Shown here: positions 1 through 8,517 of the stretch, one piece after another
How positions within the stretch are numbered: position 1 is the first letter of the stretch
How the letters are laid out: the number at the start of each line of letters is the position of its first letter
Assembly: GCF_036226685.1 (NCBI RefSeq)
Contig: NZ_CP109009.1
Location: 7,529,501-7,593,500 of the forward strand
DNA length: 64,000 bases
Direction of reading: 5' to 3'
DNA from: Streptomyces sp. NBC_00690
GTDB lineage: Bacteria > Actinomycetota > Actinomycetes > Streptomycetales > Streptomycetaceae
The notes under the pieces: generated by a model
The model's input: only the letters and a program-made list of their open reading frames with translations
The model's database searches: none
Told to the model about the DNA's origin: nothing
Made by a program: the position numbers and the translations under genes

Positions 1-2
1 TC

Positions 3-425
3 CCGGTCGCCGAACCCGATCCGCGGCTGCGGCTGGCCGCCGTACGAGCAGCGATGGACCGCAACAAGGCGGCCGGTCCCTCACGCGGAGCGGGCGCTCT
101 GGCCGTACTCGCGGATCAGCTGCCGCCCCTCGCCCACCGGTTCGGCGCTCCCTTCGCCCAGGGCGCGGCCCGGATGCTCTTCGACGTCCTCGTGACCAGC
201 GTCCCGTTGCCCCGCTCGGCCCTTTCGCTGGGTGGCAGGCCGCTCCAGGAGATCTATCCGATGGCTCCGCTGCCCCGGGGGCAGGCGCTTGCCGTGGCGC
301 TGACCACCTACGGCGGCAAGGTCCACGTGGGTCTGGTCGTGGACGGCAAGGCGGTACCGGACCTCGACCTCCTGGCGCAGTGCCTCCGGGACGAGTTGGC
401 GGAACTACGACTACTGGCCCCCTGA
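3..425 (+). CDS. WS/DGAT-family acyltransferase, C-terminal part (5' truncated by window)
   Basis: The frame is open from base 3, so only the last 140 residues are visible and the start lies outside the window. The segment AAVRAAMDRNK followed by a C-terminal block ending in VPDLDLLAQCLRDEL matches the C-terminal (DUF1298-type) domain of bacterial wax ester synthase / acyl-CoA:diacylglycerol acyltransferases. These enzymes make triacylglycerol or wax ester storage lipid at the membrane surface. The catalytic HHxxxDG motif would be in the missing N-terminal half, so activity cannot be judged. The gene ends 114 bases before the glycosylase start in the same direction. Confidence 0.72.
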   Translation, partial: PVAEPDPRLRLAAVRAAMDRNKAAGPSRGAGALAVLADQLPPLAHRFGAPFAQGAARMLFDVLVTSVPLPRSALSLGGRPLQEIYPMAPLPRGQALAVALTTYGGKVHVGLVVDGKAVPDLDLLAQCLRDELAELRLLAP

Positions 426-538
426 TCCCGTCGGCCTCACACAGCATCGAGCCCGGCCCGCGCCCGCCCAGAGATCCCCCGAGACTCCGCCGAGTGCATG
501 AATCTGCACTTTCCCGTGGGCTGCGGCACTCTGGACGC

Positions 539-1399
539 ATGCCGGAAATGCCTGAAGTGGAATCTCTGAGGGGCTTCCTCGGGGATCGTCTCGCCGGAGA
601 GAGGATCGCTCGGGTCCTGCCGCTGGCCATCAATGTCCTCAAGACCTACGACCCCCCGCTTAGTGCGGTCGAGGGCGCCGAGGTCACCGCCGTGGAGCGA
701 CATGGCAAATGGCTCGACATCGGCGTGGGCGAACTCCACCTCGTGGTGCACCTGGCCCGCGCCGGCTGGCTGCGCTGGCACGACGAGTACCCCGCCACCC
801 CGCCCCGCCCGGGCAAGGGCCCCCTTGCGCTCCGTACCGTGCTGGCATCGGGTGGCGGCTTCGACCTCACCGAAGCGGGCACGACCAAGCGGCTCGCCGT
901 CCATCTGGTCCACGACATCGCCGAGGTGCCCGCCATCGCCCGACTGGGCCCCGATCCCCTGTCGGCGGAGTTCGACCGTGCGGCCTTTGCGGCACTCCTG
1001 GCCGGTGAGCGGCGACAGCTCAAGGGCGCACTGCGCGACCAGGGCTTGATCGCGGGCATCGGCAACGCCTACAGCGACGAGATCCTGCACGCGGCGAAGA
1101 TGTCCCCCTTCCAACTGGTGCACCGTCTGGACGAGGACGAGATCACCGCCCTGTACGAAGCCCTGCGCACCACACTCGGGGACGCCGTCGAACGTGCCCG
1201 GCCGATCGCCGCGGGGCGGCTCAAGGCGGAGAAGAAGAGCGGGCTCAGGGTCCACGGCCGCACCGGCGAGCCCTGCCCGGTCTGCGGAGACACCATCAGG
1301 CAGGTGTCGTTCAGCGATTCCTCGCTCCAGTACTGCCCCACCTGCCAGACGGGCGGCAAACCCCTGGCCGACCGACGGCTGTCCCGACTGCTCAAGTAG
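539..1399 (+). CDS. Fpg/Nei-family DNA glycosylase / AP lyase
   Basis: This 286-aa protein is a base-excision repair enzyme of the formamidopyrimidine-DNA glycosylase/endonuclease VIII family. The chosen start gives MPEMPEVE, placing the catalytic Pro2 and Glu3 at the mature N-terminus as the family requires; the longer upstream reading would destroy this. The helix-two-turns-helix region is visible as QGLIAGIGNAYSDEILHAA. The C-terminal zinc finger has CPVC and CPTC pairs. The family excises oxidised purines or pyrimidines and cleaves the abasic site by beta/delta elimination. Substrate preference (Fpg or Nei) cannot be decided by eye. It stands alone, convergent with the anti-sigma factor gene. 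Confidence 0.9.
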   Translation: MPEMPEVESLRGFLGDRLAGERIARVLPLAINVLKTYDPPLSAVEGAEVTAVERHGKWLDIGVGELHLVVHLARAGWLRWHDEYPATPPRPGKGPLALRTVLASGGGFDLTEAGTTKRLAVHLVHDIAEVPAIARLGPDPLSAEFDRAAFAALLAGERRQLKGALRDQGLIAGIGNAYSDEILHAAKMSPFQLVHRLDEDEITALYEALRTTLGDAVERARPIAAGRLKAEKKSGLRVHGRTGEPCPVCGDTIRQVSFSDSSLQYCPTCQTGGKPLADRRLSRLLK

Positions 1400-1406
1400 G
1401 ACGCAC

Positions 1407-2081
1407 TCAGCCGCCCAGGGCCACCAGGGTCCTACCGTTCGCGTCGCGCACTTCCCAGCGTCCGATCAAGTGGCTGGGCAGGTCGGTACCACCCTCGATG
1501 ACCAGCGGCGCGCCACCGGAAGCCGTCCCGTGCCCCTTCGCGGGAACCCGCCAACTGAGGACCGGGCGCTCCACACCGTCGGCGCCGACGGCGATCAGCC
1601 GGCAGGAGCCGGGTCCCTTCACTCCGCTCAGACGCAGGGCCACCGCCGTGCCCCACGCCCGGTCCTCCACCACCGCGGAAGCCGTCACACCGGTCGAGGC
1701 GTCGGTCGCAGTGACCCGTAATCCCGGACCGTCCGAGCCGTCTGCATCCAGCCCCGCCCGGACCAACCACACCGCCGCGGGCAGCACGACGATGAGTGCC
1801 GCGGCAGCCGCCGCCAGCCGCAGCCGCCTGTGTCGGCTGCGCCGCAGCGTGCGCGCCACATCTCGGGTGAGTCGGTCCAACAGCCCGGGCGACGCCTGGA
1901 CGAGTGGTACGCCGGGTTCGCTCAGCTCCGCCATCGCCGCGGCCACCGACGCGAACCCGGACAGTTCCAGGACGCACAGGCCGCAGTCTGCGAGGTGGTC
2001 CTCGAACCGAAATGCATCGCCGGGCTCCAGCACCCCCAGTGCATAGGCCGCCACATCCTGATGGTGCTGCCGGATGTCCAT
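1407..2081 (-). CDS. Anti-sigma factor with N-terminal zinc-binding (ZAS) domain
   Basis: This 224-aa protein has an N-terminal HLADCGLC motif (His-x3-Cys-x2-Cys), the signature of the zinc-binding anti-sigma (zf-HC2) fold that sequesters an ECF sigma factor. One hydrophobic segment of about 20 residues follows an Arg-rich stretch (RRSRHRRLRL) near residue 90. The remaining 110 residues resemble the extracytoplasmic RskA-type domain that senses the signal and triggers proteolysis. No sigma gene lies next to it; the nearest ECF sigma gene is at 7606-8163. The start codon lies 16 bases from a long inverted repeat (2098-2171). The partner sigma factor is unknown. Confidence 0.8.
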   Translation of the reverse strand: MDIRQHHQDVAAYALGVLEPGDAFRFEDHLADCGLCVLELSGFASVAAAMAELSEPGVPLVQASPGLLDRLTRDVARTLRRSRHRRLRLAAAAAALIVVLPAAVWLVRAGLDADGSDGPGLRVTATDASTGVTASAVVEDRAWGTAVALRLSGVKGPGSCRLIAVGADGVERPVLSWRVPAKGHGTASGGAPLVIEGGTDLPSHLIGRWEVRDANGRTLVALGG

Positions 2082-2097
2082 GGGCCCCTCGATTCAA

Positions 2098-2171
2098 TGG
2101 TTGAGCACAGCGGATGCGCGGTGCGATCGGTCTCCGTTCCATACGCATCGCACACCCGCTGTGCTCAACCA
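2098..2171. repeat. Long imperfect inverted repeat in a divergent intergenic region
   Basis: Arms 2098-2125 and 2144-2171 are 28 bases each and match at 25 of 28 positions. The outermost 16 bases (TGGTTGAGCACAGCGG and its complement) are perfect, and 18 bases separate the arms. It lies between the divergent anti-sigma gene (start 2081) and LytTR regulator gene (start 2327), so it is not placed as a terminator. It could be a large operator, or an RNA hairpin in the 5' leader of the anti-sigma mRNA. Confidence 0.8.
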
Positions 2172-2326
2172 CCCCCGGAACAGTGACGATCCCCCTGCGG
2201 ACGGTGAGCTTCCGAAGCCGCCGCCGACAGCGAGTCCGCCCTTCCTTCACCCCGCCCGATGACCCGCCACCGACAGTGCGTACCAACCCCGGCCCGATCC
2301 GAAAGAAAGGCCCTAGAATCCGCACC

Positions 2327-3124
2327 ATGCTGCGTGCACTGGCCGTCGATGACGAGAGACCAGCACTGGAGGAACTGCTCTATCTGCTGCGTTCCGACCC
2401 TCACATCACCAGCGCCGAAGGGGCCAATGACGCGACCGGGGCCCTGCGCCGCATCAGCAGGGCCCTCGACGCCGGACCCGATGACATCGACGGCATCGAC
2501 GTCGTCTTCCTGGACATCCACATGGCCGGGCTGACCGGTCTCGACGTCGCCAAGCTCCTCGCCAGCTTCGCCCGCCCGCCGCTGATCGTCTTCGTCACCG
2601 CGCACGAAGGCTTCGCCGTCCAAGCCTTCGACCTCAAGGCCGTCGACTACGTCCTCAAACCGGTGCGACGGGAACGGCTCGCCGAGGCCGTGCGGCGCGT
2701 CCGTGACCAGGCCGCCCAAGCAGCCCAGCTCGTCAACCCGCCAGCCGCGACCGCCCCCGTGCAGAGCAGCTCCGACCAGATCCCCGTGGAACTCGCAGGA
2801 GTCACCCGCTTCATCCAGATCCACGACATCGCCTACGTCGAGGCCCAGGGCGACTACGCCCGGCTCCACACCGACGAGGGCAGCCATCTGGTGCGCGTCC
2901 CGCTCTCCACACTGGAGGAGCGCTGGGCAGCGCGGGGCTTCGTCCGCATCCACCGAAGCCATCTCGTCTCGCTCTCCCGCATCGACGAACTACGCCTCGA
3001 CGCCGGTACCACCACCGTCCGGGTCGGCACCGCCGAACTCGCCGTCAGCCGCCGGCACGCCCGCCAACTGCGCGACCTGTTGATGCAACACACCAGATCC
3101 CCCGACGGCCGACCGGCTCCCTGA
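2327..3124 (+). CDS. LytTR-family response regulator
   Basis: This 265-aa protein has an N-terminal receiver domain starting LRALAVDDERP. The phospho-acceptor Asp lies in VVFLDIHMAG, and VFVTAHEGFAVQAF and DYVLKPV mark the switch Thr and conserved Lys. After a linker, the C-terminal LytTR DNA-binding domain includes IAYVEAQGDYARLHT and FVRIHRSHLVSL. The start at 2327 gives a normal receiver N-terminus; the upstream extension of the frame is not protein-like. It is the first gene of a set with a small membrane protein, a symporter and a LytS-type kinase, its likely phosphodonor. Confidence 0.92.
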   Translation: MLRALAVDDERPALEELLYLLRSDPHITSAEGANDATGALRRISRALDAGPDDIDGIDVVFLDIHMAGLTGLDVAKLLASFARPPLIVFVTAHEGFAVQAFDLKAVDYVLKPVRRERLAEAVRRVRDQAAQAAQLVNPPAATAPVQSSSDQIPVELAGVTRFIQIHDIAYVEAQGDYARLHTDEGSHLVRVPLSTLEERWAARGFVRIHRSHLVSLSRIDELRLDAGTTTVRVGTAELAVSRRHARQLRDLLMQHTRSPDGRPAP

Positions 3125-3130
3125 CACGGC

Positions 3131-3174
3131 GAGCGACCCGAACCCCGAGCGATCCGAACCCCGAGCGGTCGGGG
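3131..3174. repeat. Tandem 16-base repeat with small hairpin
   Basis: GAGCGACCCGAACCCC (3131-3146) is followed directly by a copy with one change (3147-3162). A short stem, CCCCGA/TCGGGG (3159-3174), overlaps the second copy. It sits just after the response regulator stop codon and may attenuate read-through into the membrane-protein gene. Confidence 0.5.
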
Positions 3175-3254
3175 CGCCTACCGTCGGAAAACCCGCGTGC
3201 GTAGACTCCACACCTCCGCAGAGAGTTCACCCACAGACGCTGGAGCGGACGGCC

Positions 3255-3635
3255 ATGTCGGCAGAGCAACGCCCCCGCCGCGAGGTGGTCACCGGGGTCC
3301 CCCGCAGCGCGAGAAGACCCCCGGGCCACACCCACGCGCGGTCGGAGATCAGCGAACACACCACCCTCGGCGCCACCTATGTGCGCTCCCTCATGCGCAG
3401 CCAACTCCGTGCGGCCCTACTGGCGCTCGGCACCCTGGTGCTCTGCGTCGCCACCCTGCCGCTCCTGTTCGCGCTCCCCGCCGCCTTCGACGGTGAATCC
3501 CTGTCTCCCGGCCCCGTCGTCTGGGGCGCCCTCGGGTTCGGCGTCCACCCGGTCATGTGGCTCACCGCACGCTGGTACGTACGCCGGGCCGAACGCAACG
3601 AGCGGGACTTCCTCAGGCTCGTCGAAGGACGCTGA
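3255..3635 (+). CDS. Small DUF485-like membrane protein
   Basis: This 126-aa protein has a charged N-terminal tail and two hydrophobic segments. The first is roughly residues 52-75, rich in Leu and Ala; the second is near GPVVWGALGFGVHPVMWL. The C-terminus is basic and charged (YVRRAERNERDF). This layout, and its place immediately before a sodium:solute symporter, fits the DUF485 family, which accompanies acetate/solute symporters such as ActP as an accessory subunit. The molecular role of these small proteins is not well established. The family call rests on topology and context more than on a clear motif. Confidence 0.6.
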   Translation: MSAEQRPRREVVTGVPRSARRPPGHTHARSEISEHTTLGATYVRSLMRSQLRAALLALGTLVLCVATLPLLFALPAAFDGESLSPGPVVWGALGFGVHPVMWLTARWYVRRAERNERDFLRLVEGR

Positions 3636-3658
3636 GCGGTGCGGGCGGGGGAACACCG

Positions 3659-5416
3659 GTGAACCAGGCGTATGCGGTGATCGCCGTCACCGTCGTGGTC
3701 CTCGCCACGGTGCTCATCGGCGGCCTCGGGCTGCGCATATCGCGCACCACATCCGACTTCTACGTCGCCTCCCGCACGGTCAACCCCGGCCTCAACGCCG
3801 CCGCCATCAGCGGCGAGTACCTCTCGGCCGCATCCTTCCTCGGCATAGCCGGTCTGATACTCCTCCAGGGCCCGGACATGCTCTGGTACCCCGTCGGTTA
3901 CACGGCCGGCTATCTCGTCCTCCTGGTCCTGGTCGCCGCACCGCTGCGCCGCTCGGGTGCGTACACCCTCTCCGACTTCGCCGAAGCCCGGCTGGAATCC
4001 GCCGCCGTGCGCAGGCTCGCCAGCCTCTTCGTCGTCGGCATCGGCTGGCTCTACCTCCTGCCCCAACTCCAAGGGGCCGGGCTCACCCTGGAGATCCTCA
4101 CCGGCGCGCCCGATTGGCTCGGGGGGTTGATCGTCGCCCTGGTCGTCGTCGGTGCGGTCGCCGCCGGCGGCATGCGGAGCATCACCTTCGTCCAGGCGTT
4201 CCAGTACTGGCTCAAGCTCACCGCACTCCTGGTGCCCGCACTCTTCCTCCTGGCGGCATGGGCCGACGACGACGCCCCCCGCGCCCGCTTCGACGCCCCG
4301 GCCGTCCTGCGCGAGCACACCGAGGTCCGCGTCGACGACACCGTACGCATGGAGTTGTCGAAGCCGTTGACCATCACCGTCAGCGGGGAGGTCGACGGGC
4401 ACGCGTACCAGGACCGGACCCTCACCCTCGACGAAGGTGCCCACCGGATCGAGAAGGGCACACTGCTCGGTCTGGCCCGTGGCACCGAGGTCCCCGAGCG
4501 GATCTCGTCGGGCGCCGATCCGTCGAGTTGGTCCCAACCCCTGGCCGGTGGACGCGACGGCTACCACCTCTACGCCACCTACGGGCTGATCCTCGCCACC
4601 TTCCTGGGCACCATGGGGCTCCCGCACGTCGCCGTCCGCTTCTACACCAGCCCGGACGGGCGCGCCGCCCGCCGCACCACCCTCGTGGTGCTCGGGCTCG
4701 TCGGGGCCTTCTACCTCCTTCCACCGGTCTACGGCGCCCTGGGCCGGATCTACGCCCCCGAACTCGCCCTCACCGGTGATGCGGACGCCGCCGTCCTGGT
4801 GCTGCCCGAACGGATCATCGGCGGAGTGGCGGGCGATCTCCTGGGCGCACTGCTGGCCGGTGGCGCCTTCGCCGCGTTCCTGTCGACCGCATCCGGGCTG
4901 ACCATGTCCGTTGCCGGGGTCATCACCCAGGACGTGCTGCCCTCCCGCGGCGTACGCCATTTCCGGCTCGCGACCGTGCTGGCTATGGCCGTGCCCGCCT
5001 TGGTCAGCACCCTCACCACCCATGTCCCCATCGCCGATGCCGTGGGCCTCGCGTTCGCCGTCTCCGCCTCCTCCTTCTGTCCGCTCCTCGTCCTCGGCAT
5101 CTGGTGGCGCGGGCTCACTCCACCGGGAGCCGTGGCGGGCCTGCTCATCGGCGGTGGCTCCGCGCTCACCGCGGTGATGACGACCCGCGCCGGACTCGCC
5201 CCCGAGGGCTGGGCCCACACCCTGATGGCCTGGCCCGCCGTGTGGTCCGTGCCCCTCGGTTTCCTCACCATGACCCTGGTGTCGCTGGCCACCCCACGGC
5301 ACGTACCCGCGGGTGCCATCGCGATCCTCGCCCGGCTGCACCTGCCCGAGGACCTGGCGGGCAGACCGCCGGACTCCGTCTCGACCAGACATCCGGGAGA
5401 GGGAAGAGAACGATGA
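3659..5416 (+). CDS. Sodium:solute symporter (ActP/acetate symporter-like)
   Basis: This 585-aa protein starts at a GTG preceded by a G-rich ribosome site 23 bases after the small membrane gene. It has about 13 predicted membrane segments and typical SSS-family blocks such as TSDFYVASRTVNPGLNAAAISGEY near the start and a GLPHVAVRFYTSPDG stretch. Between the sixth and seventh hydrophobic regions there is an unusually long polar insertion of roughly 100 residues (about 205-305), rich in Asp, Glu and Thr, presumably extracytoplasmic. The substrate is likely a small carboxylate, but the sequence alone does not fix it. Its stop overlaps the kinase start (ATGA). Confidence 0.82.
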   Translation: MNQAYAVIAVTVVVLATVLIGGLGLRISRTTSDFYVASRTVNPGLNAAAISGEYLSAASFLGIAGLILLQGPDMLWYPVGYTAGYLVLLVLVAAPLRRSGAYTLSDFAEARLESAAVRRLASLFVVGIGWLYLLPQLQGAGLTLEILTGAPDWLGGLIVALVVVGAVAAGGMRSITFVQAFQYWLKLTALLVPALFLLAAWADDDAPRARFDAPAVLREHTEVRVDDTVRMELSKPLTITVSGEVDGHAYQDRTLTLDEGAHRIEKGTLLGLARGTEVPERISSGADPSSWSQPLAGGRDGYHLYATYGLILATFLGTMGLPHVAVRFYTSPDGRAARRTTLVVLGLVGAFYLLPPVYGALGRIYAPELALTGDADAAVLVLPERIIGGVAGDLLGALLAGGAFAAFLSTASGLTMSVAGVITQDVLPSRGVRHFRLATVLAMAVPALVSTLTTHVPIADAVGLAFAVSASSFCPLLVLGIWWRGLTPPGAVAGLLIGGGSALTAVMTTRAGLAPEGWAHTLMAWPAVWSVPLGFLTMTLVSLATPRHVPAGAIAILARLHLPEDLAGRPPDSVSTRHPGEGRER

Positions 5417-6633
5417 CCGGAACGGGAATGGCCGCACTCGCCGCGGCGGGCGTCGTCCTCCTGGTGGTGGGCGTCGTCATCGGACGGATCAGCGCAAGCC
5501 GGGGCAGCCGCCCCGATCTCGACCTCGGAACGCCCGTGGAGCGGGCCACCTTCCACACCCTCCACACCGCATCGCTCGCCGCACCACCCCTGCGCGCCGG
5601 GCTCACCGAGGAGACCGCCCGCAAGGCGGCCAAACACCTGCGCTCCCTCTTGGGCACCGAGGCCCTGTGCCTCACCGACCGCGAACGGGTCCTCGCCTGG
5701 GACGGACCCGGCGAGGACCACCACGAGCGACGGGTGATGGGGCATGTGACGGCCATGCTCGACTCCGGGCGCAGCCGCTGTGTCCACACCGAGTGCGACG
5801 ACCTCCACTGCCCTTTGCGTTGGGCCGTCATCGCGCCCCTGACCGGTGAGGAAGGGGTGCTCGGCGCCCTGGTCGCCTATGGGTCACGGGAGTCGGCCGT
5901 CCTGGTGCGTGCGGCCACCGAAGTCGCCCGATGGGTCTCCGTGCAACTGGAGCTCGCCGAACTCGACCGCTCCCGGACCCGGTTGATCGAGGCGGAGATC
6001 CGGGCCCTACGAGCTCAGATATCGCCCCATTTCATCTTCAACTCGCTCGCCGCGATCGCCTCGTTCGTCCGCACTGACCCCGGTCGCGCTCGTGAGCTGT
6101 TGCTGGAGTTCGCCGACTTCACCCGGTACTCCTTCAGACGGCATGGCGAGTTCACGACCCTCGCCGATGAACTGCGTTCGATCGAGCAGTACCTGGCTCT
6201 GGCGGGCGCCCGCTTCGGCGACCGGCTTAAGGTGACCCTCCAGGTGGCCCCCGAGGTGCTTCCGGTGGCTCTGCCCTTCCTCTGCCTCCAACCGCTCGTC
6301 GAGAACGCGGTCAAGCACGGTCTGGAGGACTCCCCGGAGGAGTGCCGGGTGACCATCGCCGCCCAGGACGCCGGGGCCGAGGCGATGGTGACGATCGAGG
6401 ACGACGGGGTGGGGATGGACCCGGCCGTGCTGCGCCGCATCCTGGCGGGGGAGCGGACCGGGTCGGCGGGGATGGGTCTGTGCAATGTGGACGAGCGGTT
6501 GCGCCAGGTGTACGGGGACGATCACGGGCTCGTCATCGAGACGGGCATCGGCGCCGGGATGAAGATCACCGTACGGATTCCCAAGTACCGGGCGGGCGTC
6601 CATTCGTCCCCGGGCCATCGGATCACGGGCTGA
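5413..6633 (+). CDS. LytS-type sensor histidine kinase
   Basis: This 406-aa membrane kinase begins with one hydrophobic segment (residues about 5-25). A GAF-like region of about 150 residues follows, with Cys and His residues (CVHTECDDLHCP). The His_kinase domain has the phospho-acceptor His206 in QISPHFIFNSL. The ATP-binding domain shows the N-box LVENAVKHGLED and a glycine box GSAGMGLCNVDERL. It overlaps the symporter stop by ATGA, so the two are translationally coupled. The partner regulator is surely the LytTR protein at the start of the operon. The symporter may act as substrate sensor or be the regulated transporter. Confidence 0.9.
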   Translation: MTGTGMAALAAAGVVLLVVGVVIGRISASRGSRPDLDLGTPVERATFHTLHTASLAAPPLRAGLTEETARKAAKHLRSLLGTEALCLTDRERVLAWDGPGEDHHERRVMGHVTAMLDSGRSRCVHTECDDLHCPLRWAVIAPLTGEEGVLGALVAYGSRESAVLVRAATEVARWVSVQLELAELDRSRTRLIEAEIRALRAQISPHFIFNSLAAIASFVRTDPGRARELLLEFADFTRYSFRRHGEFTTLADELRSIEQYLALAGARFGDRLKVTLQVAPEVLPVALPFLCLQPLVENAVKHGLEDSPEECRVTIAAQDAGAEAMVTIEDDGVGMDPAVLRRILAGERTGSAGMGLCNVDERLRQVYGDDHGLVIETGIGAGMKITVRIPKYRAGVHSSPGHRITG

Positions 6634-6731
6634 GCGGGCCCCGGCCGCCCGGGCGGGGAATGGTTCGAGGGCGGCCGGCTCGGGGCTGGTCGGGTGCGGG
6701 GTGTGGGGTCCGGAACCGACGTCGAACGGAG

Positions 6732-7262
6732 TCAGTAGAGGTGGATGGCCAGATGGCTGAGCGGCAGCCCCAACTGCCAAGCCGGTGTCCATATCTGTGT
6801 GCACTCGTCCACGACGGCATCGGCGGGTCCTGCGGGGTGCCACGGTTCGCTGTCGCCCAGGTCGGCGGCGAGTAGTTCGGTCTGTCTCAGCCAGCGCCAG
6901 GAACTCCGGGCGAGGGAGAGGTCCGGATCCGGTCTGCCACCGATGCCCTCCTCACGGTCCTCGCGGTCCGCCATGCGTTCCATCACCCACTCGGACCAGG
7001 GATGGCCGTACGTCGTAAGGTTCAGCCACTCCTCGATCCGGAACGCAGACCGCAGTCCGGCCGCTTCGTCGGAGCCGTCGGCCAGGCAGATGGTCAGGGC
7101 GAGGGTCTCGCGCCCCGCTCGGTACTCCAGTGAGCCGCTCTCCACCAGGGAACTGGTCCGGAGCATTTCGTCGGCGATGTACTCGGCGCAGAGCCACGCC
7201 ATTGGAATCGCCAGCGCGCGCCCGCTGGTTCCGTTCGTACTCTCTGGCTGCACCCTTCCCAC
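6732..7262 (-). CDS. Conserved hypothetical protein
   Basis: This 176-aa protein is acidic and Trp-rich (EEWLNLTTYGHPWSEWV, SSWRWLRQTELL), with no signal peptide or membrane segment. The GTG start used here is weakly supported; a Met at about residue 21 (MAWLCAEYIADEM) is an alternative. I do not recognise the family. It is transcribed toward the kinase gene and stands alone between that gene and a region with strong hairpins. Confidence 0.6.
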   Translation of the reverse strand: MGRVQPESTNGTSGRALAIPMAWLCAEYIADEMLRTSSLVESGSLEYRAGRETLALTICLADGSDEAAGLRSAFRIEEWLNLTTYGHPWSEWVMERMADREDREEGIGGRPDPDLSLARSSWRWLRQTELLAADLGDSEPWHPAGPADAVVDECTQIWTPAWQLGLPLSHLAIHLY

Positions 7263-7605
7263 CTTCTTCCGGACGACTGCGTGTGCCGACTCGGAGACGA
7301 GCCTCTACCGAGTGAGACGGTTGCGGGCGGCTCTTTACTCAACTTCACCGTGACGTTTGGCATAACCGTGGCCCGTCGCCGTGGCCCCAGAGCAAGGGGG
7401 TACCGGTGGGGTCGTCGAGACGTGGGCGATCAATCTGTGGTGGCCATGCCAGGGGGAGTCGATGCGCTCGAGGGCCGTCGACCGAAGCCGTGCCGCAGCA
7501 GATCGGCAACCGCCAGGATCGGGTGGTGGGGGTGTCGTTCCTGGCGGTTGTCGTTCCTGGCGGGAGGAGGCGGGGGTGTTCCCGCCTCCTCCCGCCAGGA
7601 ACGGG
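7263..7605. other. Intergenic region with terminator and repeated GTTCCTGGCGG
   Basis: This 343-base region has no convincing gene. Its right half holds the strong hairpin at 7553-7602. A truncated copy of the left arm (GTTCCTGGCGG at 7537-7547) lies just upstream, so the sequence occurs three times counting the inverted arm. The left half should hold the promoter of the leftward hypothetical gene; no clear -35/-10 was seen. Confidence 0.5.
7553..7602 (-). terminator. Strong intrinsic terminator after the sigma factor gene
   Basis: Two perfect 22-base arms (7553-7574 and 7581-7602) flank a 6-base loop. The hairpin begins three bases past the sigma factor stop codon. It lacks a U-run, as is common in Streptomyces. 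Confidence 0.85.
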
Positions 7606-8163
7606 TCAAGCGCCCCGGTGGCCGAGGGCGGTGCGGGCACGGGCGTAGCCGGGGAGGCATCGGGACAGGGCGCGCAGGGCGTAGTACGAGCGCGACTTCA
7701 CGGTGCCCGCGGGAATGCCCAGGGCCGTGGCCGTCTCCTTGACGTTCAGCCCCTGGAAGTAGAGCCGGATCAGCACCGCACGGTGTTCGGGGCTGAGCGA
7801 CTCCACCGCCGCGCGGACATCGAGGACCGCCACGGCCGTCTCCGTGAGATCGGCCGGATCGGGGGTGGTGGCGAGGACTCCGTCACCGATCTCGGTGGGG
7901 CGGGCGAGTCGGGACCTGCGGGCGTCGATCGCCAGCCGCCTGCCGACGGTGAACAACCACGGCCGCATGGACTCGTACGGTCCGTCGAACGCTTCGGGGT
8001 GCTGCCAGGCGCGGACGAGCGTCTCCTGGAGCAGGTCCTCCGCCCGCATCTGGTCCCCGTAGGTCAGCCCCTGGAGGAAGGTGAGGAGGGCGGGGCCGTG
8101 TTCACGTTGCAGGTCCGCGAGGGCCCCCTCGTCGGTCGTCGCGGAAGCGGTCGCGGTCGCCAT
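7606..8163 (-). CDS. ECF RNA polymerase sigma factor
   Basis: This 185-aa protein has sigma region 2 (YGDQMRAEDLLQETLVRAW, then RPWLFTVGRRLAIDARR) and region 4 with a helix-turn-helix (LNVKETATALGIPAGTVKSR). The start chosen at 8163 follows an AAAGG about 8 bases upstream; the longer frame adds 23 unlikely residues. There is no co-encoded anti-sigma factor, which is unusual for ECF families. The ZAS anti-sigma factor 5.5 kb away (1407-2081) is a candidate partner but not a proven one. Expression ends at the perfect hairpin just downstream. Confidence 0.9.
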   Translation of the reverse strand: MATATASATTDEGALADLQREHGPALLTFLQGLTYGDQMRAEDLLQETLVRAWQHPEAFDGPYESMRPWLFTVGRRLAIDARRSRLARPTEIGDGVLATTPDPADLTETAVAVLDVRAAVESLSPEHRAVLIRLYFQGLNVKETATALGIPAGTVKSRSYYALRALSRCLPGYARARTALGHRGA

Positions 8164-8517
8164 GGCCAACACCTTTCGTGCGGGAGCGTCTGTCGTGTGG
8201 GTCACACCGTTGCGTGGCGTATCCGAACCCATGCCCGGGTCGGGAGACAGACGATGGGCGGGGAGCGTCGACGAGCGGTCGCCTGGAGCGGCGAGTGGTG
8301 CGGTGAACGGTCGGCCGGGGCGGGTCGGCCGGGGAAGCGGCGGTCGCCGCCGAAGCCGCTGTGGGTGGCACCGAACGGCATGGGCGGAGCTCCGGGGGGT
8401 TGTGTGGAGGGGGCATTTCGGCGACGGGACGGCCCTGTCACTTGACGGGCCACACCCTGACGCGGTGCATTCGGATTGTCATATTTATTCCGTGATGGAC
8501 TGCTTGGGAGCCACCCC
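8164..8517. other. Divergent promoter region between sigma factor and CapA-like genes
   Basis: This 354-base gap separates divergent genes. A TTGACG at 8442-8447 and an AT-rich stretch, TCATATTTATTC (8479-8490), close to the CapA-like start are the only promoter-like elements I see. No hairpin or repeat stands out. Confidence 0.4.

Noticed and set aside
3377..5437. Minus-strand 686-codon open frame
   Set aside because: Antisense of the symporter gene, without domains.
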